Positions 17,476-25,311 of a stretch of 58,875 nt of DNA are shown here, piece after piece. The translations under genes were made by a program, and so were the position numbers. Location of the stretch: NCBI GenBank assembly GCA_003559215.1, contig PWMF01000207.1, forward strand, positions 1 through 58,875. The letters run 5' to 3'. Every line of letters starts with the position of its first letter. Position 1 is the stretch's first letter. The notes beneath the pieces were generated by a model. The model saw nothing but the letters and a program-made list of their open reading frames with translations. It searched no databases and was not told where the DNA came from. The stretch is from Natrialbaceae archaeon (GTDB taxonomy: Archaea > Halobacteriota > Halobacteria > Halobacteriales > Natrialbaceae).

Positions 17476-17703
17476 CTATCGACGACCCCAGGCGAGCCGA
17501 TTGCCGATCGAGCCGAGCCGGTCGGCGACTCCCGAGAGCCAGGCGCCCGGCGAGAGGCGCCTGAGCTCGTCCTCGTCGACCTCGATGCGCGCCTCGCCGT
17601 AGGGGTCGCGCTCGGCCCGCTCCTCGTCGTCCCGGTCGGCGTTGGTCGCCTCGAGCGCACTCGAGATCCCGCAGCGACCGCAGGACTCTCGTTCCTTGGC
17701 CAT
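17476..17703 (-). CDS. Small acidic protein with N-terminal CxxC
   Basis: 75-residue protein beginning MAKERESCGRCGISSALEAT and ending in a basic patch (NRLAWGRR). It has a single CGRC pair, an acidic middle (RIEVDEDELRRL) and a possible amphipathic C-terminal helix. It overlaps nothing and ends 12 bases after the YchF stop, tail to tail. A longer in-frame start at 17790 overlaps the promoter of the divergent gene and is less likely. Function unknown. Confidence 0.7.
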   Translation of the reverse strand: MAKERESCGRCGISSALEATNADRDDEERAERDPYGEARIEVDEDELRRLSPGAWLSGVADRLGSIGNRLAWGRR

Positions 17704-17792
17704 ACCCGAGACACGGCCTCGAGCGACTAAAGCGTACTCGCTCGCCGAGTCCGTGCCGACGGACTTTTGCTCTCGGCGTGGTAGCTCCAACC

Positions 17793-18413
17793 ATGGATAC
17801 CGACGGTCCGCCGGAGCCCGACCTCGAGGAGCCGTCGGGCGAGCGCCCCGCGGACGTCCCCGACTGGGACGACGAGTACGTCGACCGGGTGAGCGACCGG
17901 CTGTTGCACAACTACGACCTCGAGAAGGAGTACCGGGTCGAGGGCGAGCGATTCACGCTGTACGGCCGGATGGAGCTGCGGAGTCAGAAACACTTCCTCC
18001 ACCCCTCGATCTCGATCGGCGAGCACGGCTCGACCGAGCACCTGTTCGTACGGCGCCTCGAGCGCGTCGACGACCGGGCGCTCGATCGGTTCGTCGAGCT
18101 GGGCGAGCACCTGGCCGACGAGTGGATCGACACCGACGAGGAACACTTCTCGACGGACTTCACGTTCGTCGGCGTCGCGCCGTCGATCCCCGACACCGTC
18201 CGCGAGCGCGTCGCCGGCTTCGACGGCCGAACGCTCCTGAAGTTCGGCTACAACGGCCACTACGAGATCAACCTCGTCGTCGTCGCACCCGACGACGAGG
18301 CGCTAGTCGCCAGCGAGAACGCCGACGTCGCGACCGCCTTCCGGCTCTGGGAGCCGATCGAACGCGAGGAACCGGGCGTTCTCGATCTGCTCTCGAGGCG
18401 GCTCCAGCTGTAG
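17793..18413 (+). CDS. Conserved haloarchaeal protein of unknown function
   Basis: 206-residue soluble acidic protein. N-terminus is low-complexity acidic (MDTDGPPEPDLEEPSGERP), then an alpha/beta region (LLHNYDLEKEYRVEGERFTLYGRM) with FTFVGVAPSIPDTVRERVAGF and the closing segment LKFGYNGHYEINLVVVAPD. It has no membrane segment and no recognised catalytic motif. It diverges from the CxxC mini-protein and converges on cstA. Confidence 0.75.
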   Translation: MDTDGPPEPDLEEPSGERPADVPDWDDEYVDRVSDRLLHNYDLEKEYRVEGERFTLYGRMELRSQKHFLHPSISIGEHGSTEHLFVRRLERVDDRALDRFVELGEHLADEWIDTDEEHFSTDFTFVGVAPSIPDTVRERVAGFDGRTLLKFGYNGHYEINLVVVAPDDEALVASENADVATAFRLWEPIEREEPGVLDLLSRRLQL

Positions 18414-18502
18414 TCGTCGAGTGTCGGCTTCGTCCCTTCTGCCTGGAGCTCGAGCAGCGCCCCTGTCGGCGAACGTGGGAACGAAAAACTGCGAGCCGAC
18501 GC

Positions 18503-20389
18503 TCAGTCGTCGTCGGCGCCGACGTCAGCCGCGACGCCGTCGTCGCCTTCCTCGAGCGCCCGCAGGTTGTCGTAGCCAATCTTGAACAGCGACACCGCGA
18601 GCCCGATGAGGATCGCGATGAGGATCAGCTGTACGACCGCCGACGCCTGTCCGAGCAGCCCCGTCTCGGCTTCGGCGGTGATACCGAGCAGCCGACCGGC
18701 GAGGATCTGGTAGACGCCGACCCAGCTGAGGCCCGCCACCGTAATAACCCCCATCAGCGCCATCGGGCCGCCGGTAGAGATCAGCTGTTTGGACCGGTCC
18801 CAGTTCGCGAGCCAGACGGTACCGGTCAGCAGCGCCAGCGACGCCAGCAGCTGGTTCGCGCCGCCGAACAACGTCCAGAGATCCTCCCACCGACCACTGC
18901 CGAGCAGGAAGAACGCAACGACCGCGATTATCGACGTGTTGACGTAGCGGTTCGCCGCGTAGGATTCGATCTGCGTCTCCGGCGTGCCGACGATCTCCTC
19001 GACCATGTACCGTCCCAGCCGAACGGCCGTGTCCATGCTCGTCAGCAGGAAGCTCGCGAGCACGAGCGCCATGAACGGCGCGGCGTACTGGAAGGGGATT
19101 CCGAGGGCGGTGAGGATCGCGCCGCCGCCGGTCGCGAAGTTCGGAAGCGCGAGCCCGATCCCGCCGTCGGCGGCAGGGATCGCCATGATCGCCACGGCAC
19201 AGAGCGCGACGGCCGCCAGCAGCCCCTCCGCCAGCATCCCACCGTAGCCGATCAGCTTGGCGTCGCTTTCCTTGTTCAGCTGCTTCGAGGTCGTTCCCGA
19301 CGAAACCAGCGAGTGGAAGCCGCTGATGGTTCCACACGCGATGGTGAGAAAGAGCAGCGGGAACAGCGGCATCAACGGAATGAGTCCCTCGGCCGCGAGG
19401 GGACCGCCCTCGCCGAAGAAGCCGTACCAGGCACCGATCGCGATGTCGAGGTCCAGTTGCGCGCCCGTCTCGGGATGGACTGCGTCGGTCCCCGTTCCCG
19501 TTATCAGTGTGCCCACGATGACCGCCAGCAGCCCCCCGCCGACCCCTGTGTACAGCAGGAACGACGAGAGGTAGTCGCGGGGCTGGAGCAACATCCACAC
19601 CGGGAGAACGCTCGCGGCACCGCCGTAGACGAGCATCACCAGCACCCAGGCGCCGATGTTGGTGCTCTCGAGCAGCGCCGGGATAATCGCCGGCGCCGAA
19701 TCGAGCAACACGATCGTCCCCTCGGGGTAGCCCCCGGCCTCGGCGGGCGGCACGAGCGCGAGCGGGTACTGGATGCCGATCCAGACAGACGCGAAGACGC
19801 CCGAAACGAAGACCACCGTCCCGACCGAGAACGGCAGCCCGAGCTGGTAGAGCCAGGCTCCGAACAGCAGCGCGAGCGTAATGTAGATGATGCTCGCGGT
19901 CGCGGCCTGGGGGTAAGCGTCCAGTACGACCCCGATGACCAGCGCGAACACCGCCACCACGAGGATCGTCAGCAGGAACGCGAACCACAGCAGCATGTTC
20001 TTTCCGCGCTCGCCGACGTACTGGCCGATGATGTAGCCGATCGACTTCCCCTCGTGGCGCAGGCTGCTCGACAGCGAGACGAAGTCGTGGACCGCCCCCA
20101 TCAGCGGGTTCCCGATCGCGACCCACAGCACCGCCGGAAGCCAGCCCCAGATCAACGCGGCCGTGATCGGTCCGACCACGGGCGCACCGCCCGCGATACT
20201 CGAATAATGGTGCCCCAACAGCACCGGCTTCTTCGCCGGCACGTACTCCTGCCCGTCTCGATACTTGTGTGCTGGCGTCTCCCGACTGTCGTCGAGCCCC
20301 ACGAACTGCGACAGGTACCGCCCGTACACGATGTACGAGACGGTAAACGTCGTCAGCACCAGTGCCACGATCCAAATTACACCTACCAT
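18503..20389 (-). CDS. cstA: Carbon starvation protein CstA-type transporter
   Basis: 628-residue membrane protein with about 16-18 helices. Family signatures: VSYIVYGRYLSQFVG near the start, EYVPAKKPVLLGHHYSSIAGGAPVVGPI, and the CstA core GNPLMGAVHDFVSLSSSLRHEGKS. Bacterial homologues import peptides or pyruvate, and CstA is induced by starvation in E. coli. The acidic C-tail (EEGDDGVAADVGADDD) is haloarchaeal. The ATG at 20389 is preceded by a TATA-like box at 20425-20436. Length is slightly below E. coli CstA (701), mainly at the C-terminus. Confidence 0.95.
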   Translation of the reverse strand: MVGVIWIVALVLTTFTVSYIVYGRYLSQFVGLDDSRETPAHKYRDGQEYVPAKKPVLLGHHYSSIAGGAPVVGPITAALIWGWLPAVLWVAIGNPLMGAVHDFVSLSSSLRHEGKSIGYIIGQYVGERGKNMLLWFAFLLTILVVAVFALVIGVVLDAYPQAATASIIYITLALLFGAWLYQLGLPFSVGTVVFVSGVFASVWIGIQYPLALVPPAEAGGYPEGTIVLLDSAPAIIPALLESTNIGAWVLVMLVYGGAASVLPVWMLLQPRDYLSSFLLYTGVGGGLLAVIVGTLITGTGTDAVHPETGAQLDLDIAIGAWYGFFGEGGPLAAEGLIPLMPLFPLLFLTIACGTISGFHSLVSSGTTSKQLNKESDAKLIGYGGMLAEGLLAAVALCAVAIMAIPAADGGIGLALPNFATGGGAILTALGIPFQYAAPFMALVLASFLLTSMDTAVRLGRYMVEEIVGTPETQIESYAANRYVNTSIIAVVAFFLLGSGRWEDLWTLFGGANQLLASLALLTGTVWLANWDRSKQLISTGGPMALMGVITVAGLSWVGVYQILAGRLLGITAEAETGLLGQASAVVQLILIAILIGLAVSLFKIGYDNLRALEEGDDGVAADVGADDD

Positions 20390-20424
20390 GGTATACTTTC
20401 TCGAGCGGGTGGTTGCGGGGAGGC

Positions 20425-20436
20425 ACTATAAATATA
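20425..20436 (-). promoter_or_regulatory. TATA-like box for cstA
   Basis: Minus strand reads TATATTTATAGT, a near-ideal haloarchaeal TATA element. It lies 36-47 bases before the cstA ATG, implying a transcript with a leader of about 10-20 bases. The surrounding 20430-20510 region is AT-rich relative to the window. Confidence 0.65.
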
Positions 20437-20565
20437 ATTCATTGAGTTCAGATCACGTACAACGGCGGCAAATTACGACACGTTTGTGGAGGATTTATCC
20501 CAGAGAAGGTGAGAAATCCGACACGTGGGCGGCGAAAGCGGGTCGTCGGTCCCGGGCGGCCCCTC

Positions 20566-21549
20566 TCACTCGGTTCGCGCGCGCTCGCCCGCACTCGAGC
20601 CGACGTCGATCTCGAGGTTGGCCGCGACGTCCTCGAGCAGGCTCCCGCGGACCTCCTCGACGCGGGTCTCGATGGTCGCTACCACGGGCGGAGCGAGTTC
20701 GCGCTCGATCCGCTCGAGACGGTCGCGCTCGGTCGCCACCCGCTGGCGGAGGTAGCGCGCGCCCCGCCCCTCCTCGTCTGGGTTGGGCTTGGGCGTCAAC
20801 CGGTTGACCACGAGCCCGCGAACCGGCAGCTCCGCCTCGTCCAGGGTCTCGAGCGAGCGCTCGGTCTCCCGAATCGAGAGCTCGTCGGGGTTCATCACCA
20901 GGTAGAACGCGGCGTTCTCGCGCAGGGTCTCGCCCGCGAACTCGAAGCGCTCCTTGCGCTCTCGCAGTCGGGCGAGGATCGGATCGCCGTCCATCACCCG
21001 CCGCGGCTCCTGGTTGCCGATCGCGGCCTTCTCGTAGAGGTCGATGCTGCGCTCGCGCTTGTGCATCAGCCGCTCGATCCAGCTCTCGAGTAGCTCCGGG
21101 AGGGCCAGCAGCCGCAGTGTCGACCCCGTCGGCGAGGTGTCGAAGACGACCCGATCGTACGGCTCGGCCGACCGCATCACGTCGACGAACCGGTCGAACA
21201 GCGCGGCCTCGTAGGCCCCCGGCGTCTGGTGGGCCATCTCGAGCTGGACATCGACCTCGTTGACCATCGCCGCCGACAGCTGCGAGTTCAGCTGGCGTTT
21301 CAGCCCCTGGAGGTGGTCCTGTACCTCCTGTTCGGGATCGATCTCGAGCGCCGAGAGCCCGTCGTACCCCTCGACCGGGCGGGGCTCGTCGCCGAACTCC
21401 TGATCGAAGACGTCAGCCGTACTGTGTGCGGGGTCCGTCGAGACGACGAGCGTCTCGAGTCCCGCATCCACGCACTCGAGGGCGTACGCGCTCGAGACGG
21501 TGGTCTTGCCGACCCCGCCCTTCCCGCCGAAGAAGACGAACTCCGTCAT
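20566..21549 (-). CDS. ArsA/Get3-family ATPase
   Basis: 327-residue P-loop ATPase of the deviant-Walker type: GGKGGVGKTT at 8-17, switch I STDPAHSTADVF, switch II DTSPTGSTLRLL. Get3/ArsA proteins bind tail-anchored membrane proteins or arsenite; this one lacks the arsenite cysteines and the Get3 dimer CxxC, so an archaeal Get3-like chaperone role is likelier than arsenic export. The helical substrate-binding subdomain is present around LQGLKRQLNSQLSAAMVNEVDVQLEM. The ATG at 21549 directly precedes the P-loop and shares a base with the stop of the upstream small gene (TGATG), showing translational coupling. It is transcribed toward cstA. Confidence 0.92.
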   Translation of the reverse strand: MTEFVFFGGKGGVGKTTVSSAYALECVDAGLETLVVSTDPAHSTADVFDQEFGDEPRPVEGYDGLSALEIDPEQEVQDHLQGLKRQLNSQLSAAMVNEVDVQLEMAHQTPGAYEAALFDRFVDVMRSAEPYDRVVFDTSPTGSTLRLLALPELLESWIERLMHKRERSIDLYEKAAIGNQEPRRVMDGDPILARLRERKERFEFAGETLRENAAFYLVMNPDELSIRETERSLETLDEAELPVRGLVVNRLTPKPNPDEEGRGARYLRQRVATERDRLERIERELAPPVVATIETRVEEVRGSLLEDVAANLEIDVGSSAGERARTE

Positions 21550-21845
21550 CAGAAGTGGTACTGGTGGCCTTTGCGCTCGATCACCGATCCCCGATCCCAC
21601 AGCCGTCGCTCCCAGGCCTCGTACTCGTCCTCGAGGTAGGGCAGCAGTTCGGCCGTGTAGTACGACACCGGGCTCGGGATCCCGAAGGCGTCGGGGAAAC
21701 ACGCCAGCATGAACGCGTCCTCCTGGTCCTCGGCCTCGGCCTCGATCTTCTCGTAGGCGGGGTGGGTGATCATTCCGTGATACAGCCCCCGGAGCCACTC
21801 CTCGAGAGTTTCCCGAAACCGTTCGATCCGATCGGCGAGCGTCAT
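21549..21845 (-). CDS. Small acidic protein coupled to the Get3-like ATPase
   Basis: 98-residue acidic protein (MTLADRIERFRETLEEWLRG ... ERKGHQYHF). It has an amphipathic N-terminal helix, a central AFMLACFPDAFGIPSPVSYYTAELLPYLEDEYEAW segment and no signal or membrane helix. The stop TGA overlaps the ArsA/Get3 start ATG by one base. The coupling suggests a functional partner of the ATPase, but I do not recognise the family. A TATA-like box is not obvious upstream. Confidence 0.7.
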   Translation of the reverse strand: MTLADRIERFRETLEEWLRGLYHGMITHPAYEKIEAEAEDQEDAFMLACFPDAFGIPSPVSYYTAELLPYLEDEYEAWERRLWDRGSVIERKGHQYHF

Positions 21846-21939
21846 TGTCGATGATCCTCGGGGCCCGAGGCTAAAAGGTGTCGTGCTCCCGTCGTCCTCG
21901 AGCCGACGCATCTTAGTCGCCGAGTACCAACACACCCGT

Positions 21940-23214
21940 ATGTCAGCGATTCCCGTCACCGTCCTCTCGGGCAGCCTCGGCGCCGGTAAGACGACGCTGC
22001 TCAACCACCTGCTTCGAAACGCCGGCGACCGCGAGCTCGCGGTCCTGGTCAACGACATGGGGGAGGTCAACGTCGACGCCGAACTCGTCGCCGAGGGATC
22101 CGATCTCGACGCCGGCGGCGTCGCTGAGCTCTCGAACGGCTGTATCTGCTGTGAGCTCCAGGACGACCTCGAGACGGCGGTCGTTCGCTTGGCCCGCGAG
22201 CGGGAGTTCGATCACCTGGTCGTCGAGTCCTCGGGGATCTCCGAGCCCGAACCCGTCGCCCGGCTGTTCACGACGAGCTCGCGGGTCGCCGCCCGCTACG
22301 AGATCGACGCCCTGGTGACGGTACTGGACACCCGACTCTTCCTCGACGCCTTCGCGGGTAAGGAAGTCCCCGAGCGGCGCGGCGACCCCGACGACGAGGC
22401 CGATCGGCCGCTCTCGGACCTGCTGATCGAACAGCTCGAGGTCGCGAACCTCGTCCTCCTCAACAAGACCGATCTCTGCGAGCCCGCCGAACTCGAGGAG
22501 GCCGAGGCGCTGGTCCGGGCGCTGCGGCCCGACGCCGAGTTGCGGAGAACGGAGTTCAGCGCGATCGATCCCGACGACCTGCTCGGCGTCGACCTGTTCG
22601 ATCCCGGCCAGATGGGAGAAGGCGCGGGGTGGCAGCGGGCGCTCGAGGATGCCGAAGGCGAGATCGAGAACGGGAGCCCCGAAGCCGGCGACCCCGGTCG
22701 CGATCACGACGGGCACGGACACGACCACGATCACGCCCACGACGAGAACCACCAAGATCACCGCCACCCCGACGAGGTCTACGGCGTCGACTCGTTCACG
22801 TTCCGGGAGCGGCGCCCGATCCACCCCGAGCGCTTCGCCGCGTTCCTCCGGGAGCTGCCCGACGACGTCGTCCGATCGAAAGGCGTCGCGTGGATCGCCG
22901 GCAGCGACGCGAGAGTCGATCTCTCCCAGGCCGGTCCCTCCGTCCGAGCGACGAGCGAGGGTCTCTGGATCGCCGCGCTACCAGAGGTGCAACGCGACCT
23001 CTACCGGTCGAACCGTCCCGATCTCGAGTGGCACGACGAGCACGGCGACCGCCGAACCGAACTCGTGTTCATCGGAACCGACCTCGAGGACGAACCGTTG
23101 CGCTCGCGGCTCCGGGACTGTCTGGTCACCGACGAAGAGTGGGAGCGGGCGGACGCGCTCGAGAACCCCTTCCCGGGTGGAGAGGACGAACCGGTCGTTC
23201 TTCGCGAACCGTAG
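21940..23214 (+). CDS. CobW/P47K-family GTPase with histidine-rich metal loop
   Basis: 424-residue COG0523 G3E GTPase, a metallochaperone family (zinc, cobalt, nickel). P-loop GSLGAGKT at 11-18, the metal-site CxCC in NGCICC (C68, C70, C71), ESSGISEP, and the G4 motif LNKTD at 174-178. Between the GTPase and the C-terminal domain a loop at 256-276 has nine histidines alternating with aspartates (DHDGHGHDHDHAHDE), typical of zinc-binding members. The C-terminal CobW domain begins near VYGVDSFTFRERRPIHPER. The ATG at 21940 starts MSAIPVTVLSG. It is divergent from the Get3 pair with 94 bases between. Confidence 0.92.
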   Translation: MSAIPVTVLSGSLGAGKTTLLNHLLRNAGDRELAVLVNDMGEVNVDAELVAEGSDLDAGGVAELSNGCICCELQDDLETAVVRLAREREFDHLVVESSGISEPEPVARLFTTSSRVAARYEIDALVTVLDTRLFLDAFAGKEVPERRGDPDDEADRPLSDLLIEQLEVANLVLLNKTDLCEPAELEEAEALVRALRPDAELRRTEFSAIDPDDLLGVDLFDPGQMGEGAGWQRALEDAEGEIENGSPEAGDPGRDHDGHGHDHDHAHDENHQDHRHPDEVYGVDSFTFRERRPIHPERFAAFLRELPDDVVRSKGVAWIAGSDARVDLSQAGPSVRATSEGLWIAALPEVQRDLYRSNRPDLEWHDEHGDRRTELVFIGTDLEDEPLRSRLRDCLVTDEEWERADALENPFPGGEDEPVVLREP

Positions 23215-23241
23215 AAAACGTCGGCCATCGCCTCGGGGACT

Positions 23242-23327
23242 CTATAGTAGCCACTGAAAGCCAGTGCGCACTCGATCGCACGACAGCTGTACGATCGGTG
23301 TGCAAACCGTTTCAGTTGTTACTATAG
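23242..23327. mobile_element. 86-bp MITE-like hairpin element
   Basis: The ends are 18-base inverted repeats: ctatagtagccactgaaa at 23242-23259 and, reverse-complemented, ctatagtaacaactgaaa at 23310-23327, 16 of 18 matching. The interior is also roughly self-complementary (tgcgcac...gatcg at 23262-23276 against cgatcggtgtgca at 23292-23304), so the whole unit can fold as a hairpin. No transposase is encoded. It lies between cobW and the SRPBCC gene and provides the last codons and the stop of the latter. Flanks carry imperfect copies of one sequence (23215-23239 and 23328-23352). Confidence 0.7.
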
Positions 23328-23728
23328 AACGCGTCAGCCATCGCCTCGAGCGCCCGCTCGAGTTCGCCCTTGCGCTTCCAGGCGGCGATCCGGTCGCCGA
23401 ACGGTAGCGGGGCGGCAAGCGAGACCGATGACCGAAACTGAACCTCGGTGCCGTCCTCGCGCTCGTCGAACTCGAGCCAGGTCTCCATGTGCTCGAAGGG
23501 GCCCTGCTCGCCCTCCTGGGTGTAGTAGAGTGCGTCCTCGCGGTACTCGAACCGGAGCGGAAGCCGCATACCGGGTCCGCTGGCGACGACGATCGTCGCG
23601 TCGCCCTCGTCGCGGACGTGTTCGACGGTGAAACTCCCCTCCGCCTCGACGATCGCCGGCGGATCGAACCGCGAGGAGAGTTCGACCGCCGTCGCGTCGA
23701 CCCGTCGAGAGACCGTGACTTCCCGCAT
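23312..23728 (-). CDS. SRPBCC-fold (polyketide cyclase/dehydrase-like) protein
   Basis: 138-residue START/SRPBCC-type protein with N-terminal MREVTVSRRVDA, the helix-grip core PPAIVEAEGSFTVEHVRDEGDA and HMETWLEFDEREDGTEVQFRSSV, and a C-terminal helix DRIAAWKRKGELERALEAMADAF. Such proteins bind hydrophobic small molecules; the ligand is unknown. The last residues YSNN and the stop are encoded inside the MITE (its right end at 23327), so the native C-terminus was altered by the insertion. Confidence 0.8.
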   Translation of the reverse strand: MREVTVSRRVDATAVELSSRFDPPAIVEAEGSFTVEHVRDEGDATIVVASGPGMRLPLRFEYREDALYYTQEGEQGPFEHMETWLEFDEREDGTEVQFRSSVSLAAPLPFGDRIAAWKRKGELERALEAMADAFYSNN

Positions 23729-23813
23729 ACTCCGTCGTTCGTCGGAGCCGGCATAAGTGTCGGCTTCGGCGACCGACGGAAACGGCTAAGTGAGCCACGT
23801 TCGGCTACTCGGT

Positions 23814-24038
23814 ATGGCCGATCCCGACGCCGACCGGGACGGGTTCCGCGAGGGACTCGAGTCCTCCCGGGGCGATCCGCGCGTGCTGCTCGTTCTCAAC
23901 GCAGTGCTGTCGCTGCTGTTCGGCTGGATGATCGTCGCGGGCGCGGCGGTCGTCGGGCTGGTCGAGGTCAGCCTCACGACCGTCGTCGCGGTCGCTGCCG
24001 GGCTGTTCGTGCTCACGCTCGTGATGACACGACCCTGA
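23814..24038 (+). CDS. Small two-span membrane protein
   Basis: 74-residue protein, an acidic N-terminus (MADPDADRDGFREGLESS) then two hydrophobic helices at about 23-45 and 50-70, ending TRP. The ATG at 23814 is chosen over an in-frame ATG at 23790 because the latter overlaps a poor region. Converges on the TMEM175-like gene (15 bases between stops). Family unknown. Confidence 0.65.
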   Translation: MADPDADRDGFREGLESSRGDPRVLLVLNAVLSLLFGWMIVAGAAVVGLVEVSLTTVVAVAAGLFVLTLVMTRP

Positions 24039-24053
24039 CCGACTCATCGTCCG

Positions 24054-24671
24054 TCAGGACCCGTGAAACCGACGCACCCACAGCGCCTGCAGCGGAACGA
24101 TCAGGACCGGCGTCAGAAACGCGGCCGTGAGGCTGACAGCGGCGACGGCGATCGAGAGGAGAAAGACGGCCGGTCCGATCAGCCCGCGGATCGCGACGGC
24201 ACGACCGACCCGCGGCGTGATCTCGTCGGTCGTGAACCCGCGACGGTAGGCGTACCACCAGAGCGCCGTCAGCGAGAGACCGACGAGCGCGAGGTTGCAC
24301 GCGTACAGCGTCCACGCGAACCGAGTCCCATAGATCCCGACCAGTTCGGTCGGGAACGGGACGAGCGAGACGAACAACAAAAAGAGGAGGTTGCCGTACA
24401 GCAGCCCGCGGTCGTGGCGCTCGATCCGCTCGAAGAGGTGGTGGTGGACGATCCAGTACAGGCCGACGACGCCGAACGAGAGCAGGTAGCTGAACAGCAG
24501 CGTCTCCTGGTCTGCGAGCGCCGCGGGAAGCTCCGTGGCCGCGCGGTCGGCGGGAACGTCGGGGATCTGAAACTGAAGCACCAGCAGCGTCAACACGATC
24601 GCGAACAGCCCGTCGCTCAGTCCGTCGATTCGATCCGTGTCCTCGCCCTCGAGCAGACGAACGGTCGGCAT
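24054..24671 (-). CDS. TMEM175/DUF1211-family potassium channel-like protein
   Basis: 205-residue membrane protein with six helices. Helix 1 contains RIDGLSDGLFAIVLTLLVL, matching the TMEM175 (DUF1211) signature RxxxFSDG, with L replacing the usual F. Prokaryotic TMEM175 proteins form tetrameric potassium channels. The rest of the fold fits (LLFSYLLSFGVVGLYWIVHHHLFERI, LLYGNLLFLLFVSLVPFPTEL). An alternative start at 24698 adds nine residues. It diverges from the gene starting at 24770. Confidence 0.85.
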   Translation of the reverse strand: MPTVRLLEGEDTDRIDGLSDGLFAIVLTLLVLQFQIPDVPADRAATELPAALADQETLLFSYLLSFGVVGLYWIVHHHLFERIERHDRGLLYGNLLFLLFVSLVPFPTELVGIYGTRFAWTLYACNLALVGLSLTALWWYAYRRGFTTDEITPRVGRAVAIRGLIGPAVFLLSIAVAAVSLTAAFLTPVLIVPLQALWVRRFHGS

Positions 24672-24769
24672 AGCCTCGGAGAGGCCAGCGACGAACATAA
24701 CCGGTTGCCCCGGATTCGGCGACTGCAACGTGGCCGTCCCTTTAGGCCGCTCGAGGTGGTTTACACACC

Positions 24770-25249
24770 ATGCCACGACGGCTCTCCAGAGCGAATTTGA
24801 CGGACACGTTCCTCCGCGACTGTAGACGGCTGTTTCTGGCGGCGCGCGGCCGATTTTTCACTCGACCGAAACCGCTCGAGCCGGCGCTGCTCGTCTCGCT
24901 ATCGTCGTCCGAAGTCGAACGACTGCTCGGCGAACACCACTTCGCGCCGAACTGGGACATGTCCTTTGCGTACTTCGGCGAGGTCTGCAACCTCAGACGC
25001 GTGGAGTACGTTGCCGACCACCCGAGCGGCTACGAGTGGTGGCAGGTCCACGTCCGGGGGTATCACCACCCGGAGGGGGTCGAGCTGACCGCGCACTTCG
25101 AGACCGATCCGAGCGAATCCCCGGATGCCCACGTCGACCGGGTCGGGATCGACGTCGACCGCGGGCTCGAGGAGCTCGAATCCGTCCTCGAGGCGAGCGA
25201 CGTAGCCTACCGGTCGCTCGAGTCAGCCGAGGTCGCTTCCCTCGGGTAG
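24770..25249 (+). CDS. Conserved hypothetical protein
   Basis: 159-residue soluble protein with a basic N-terminus (MPRRLSRANLTDTFLRDCRR), followed by an alpha/beta region with DMSFAYFGEVCNLRRVEYV and QVHVRGYHHPEGVELTAHFET; conserved-looking aromatic and histidine residues could form a binding site. No catalytic motif recognised. It is divergently arranged with the TMEM175-like gene and lies 62 bases upstream of the polyamine-synthase-like gene. Confidence 0.7.
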   Translation: MPRRLSRANLTDTFLRDCRRLFLAARGRFFTRPKPLEPALLVSLSSSEVERLLGEHHFAPNWDMSFAYFGEVCNLRRVEYVADHPSGYEWWQVHVRGYHHPEGVELTAHFETDPSESPDAHVDRVGIDVDRGLEELESVLEASDVAYRSLESAEVASLG

Positions 25250-25311
25250 ATCGACGCTTCGACCGGAGCCGACAGGTACTCACGAACCCGGCGACACTGT
25301 GGGAACAACGA

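Noticed and set aside
17642-20431. 929-codon + strand frame across cstA
   Set aside because: Arg/Gln-rich translation with no domain; the minus strand encodes the full CstA signatures.
21550-21798. N-terminal extension of the Get3-like ATPase
   Set aside because: The frame is antisense-like and overlaps the coupled small gene; the P-loop starts right after the ATG at 21549.
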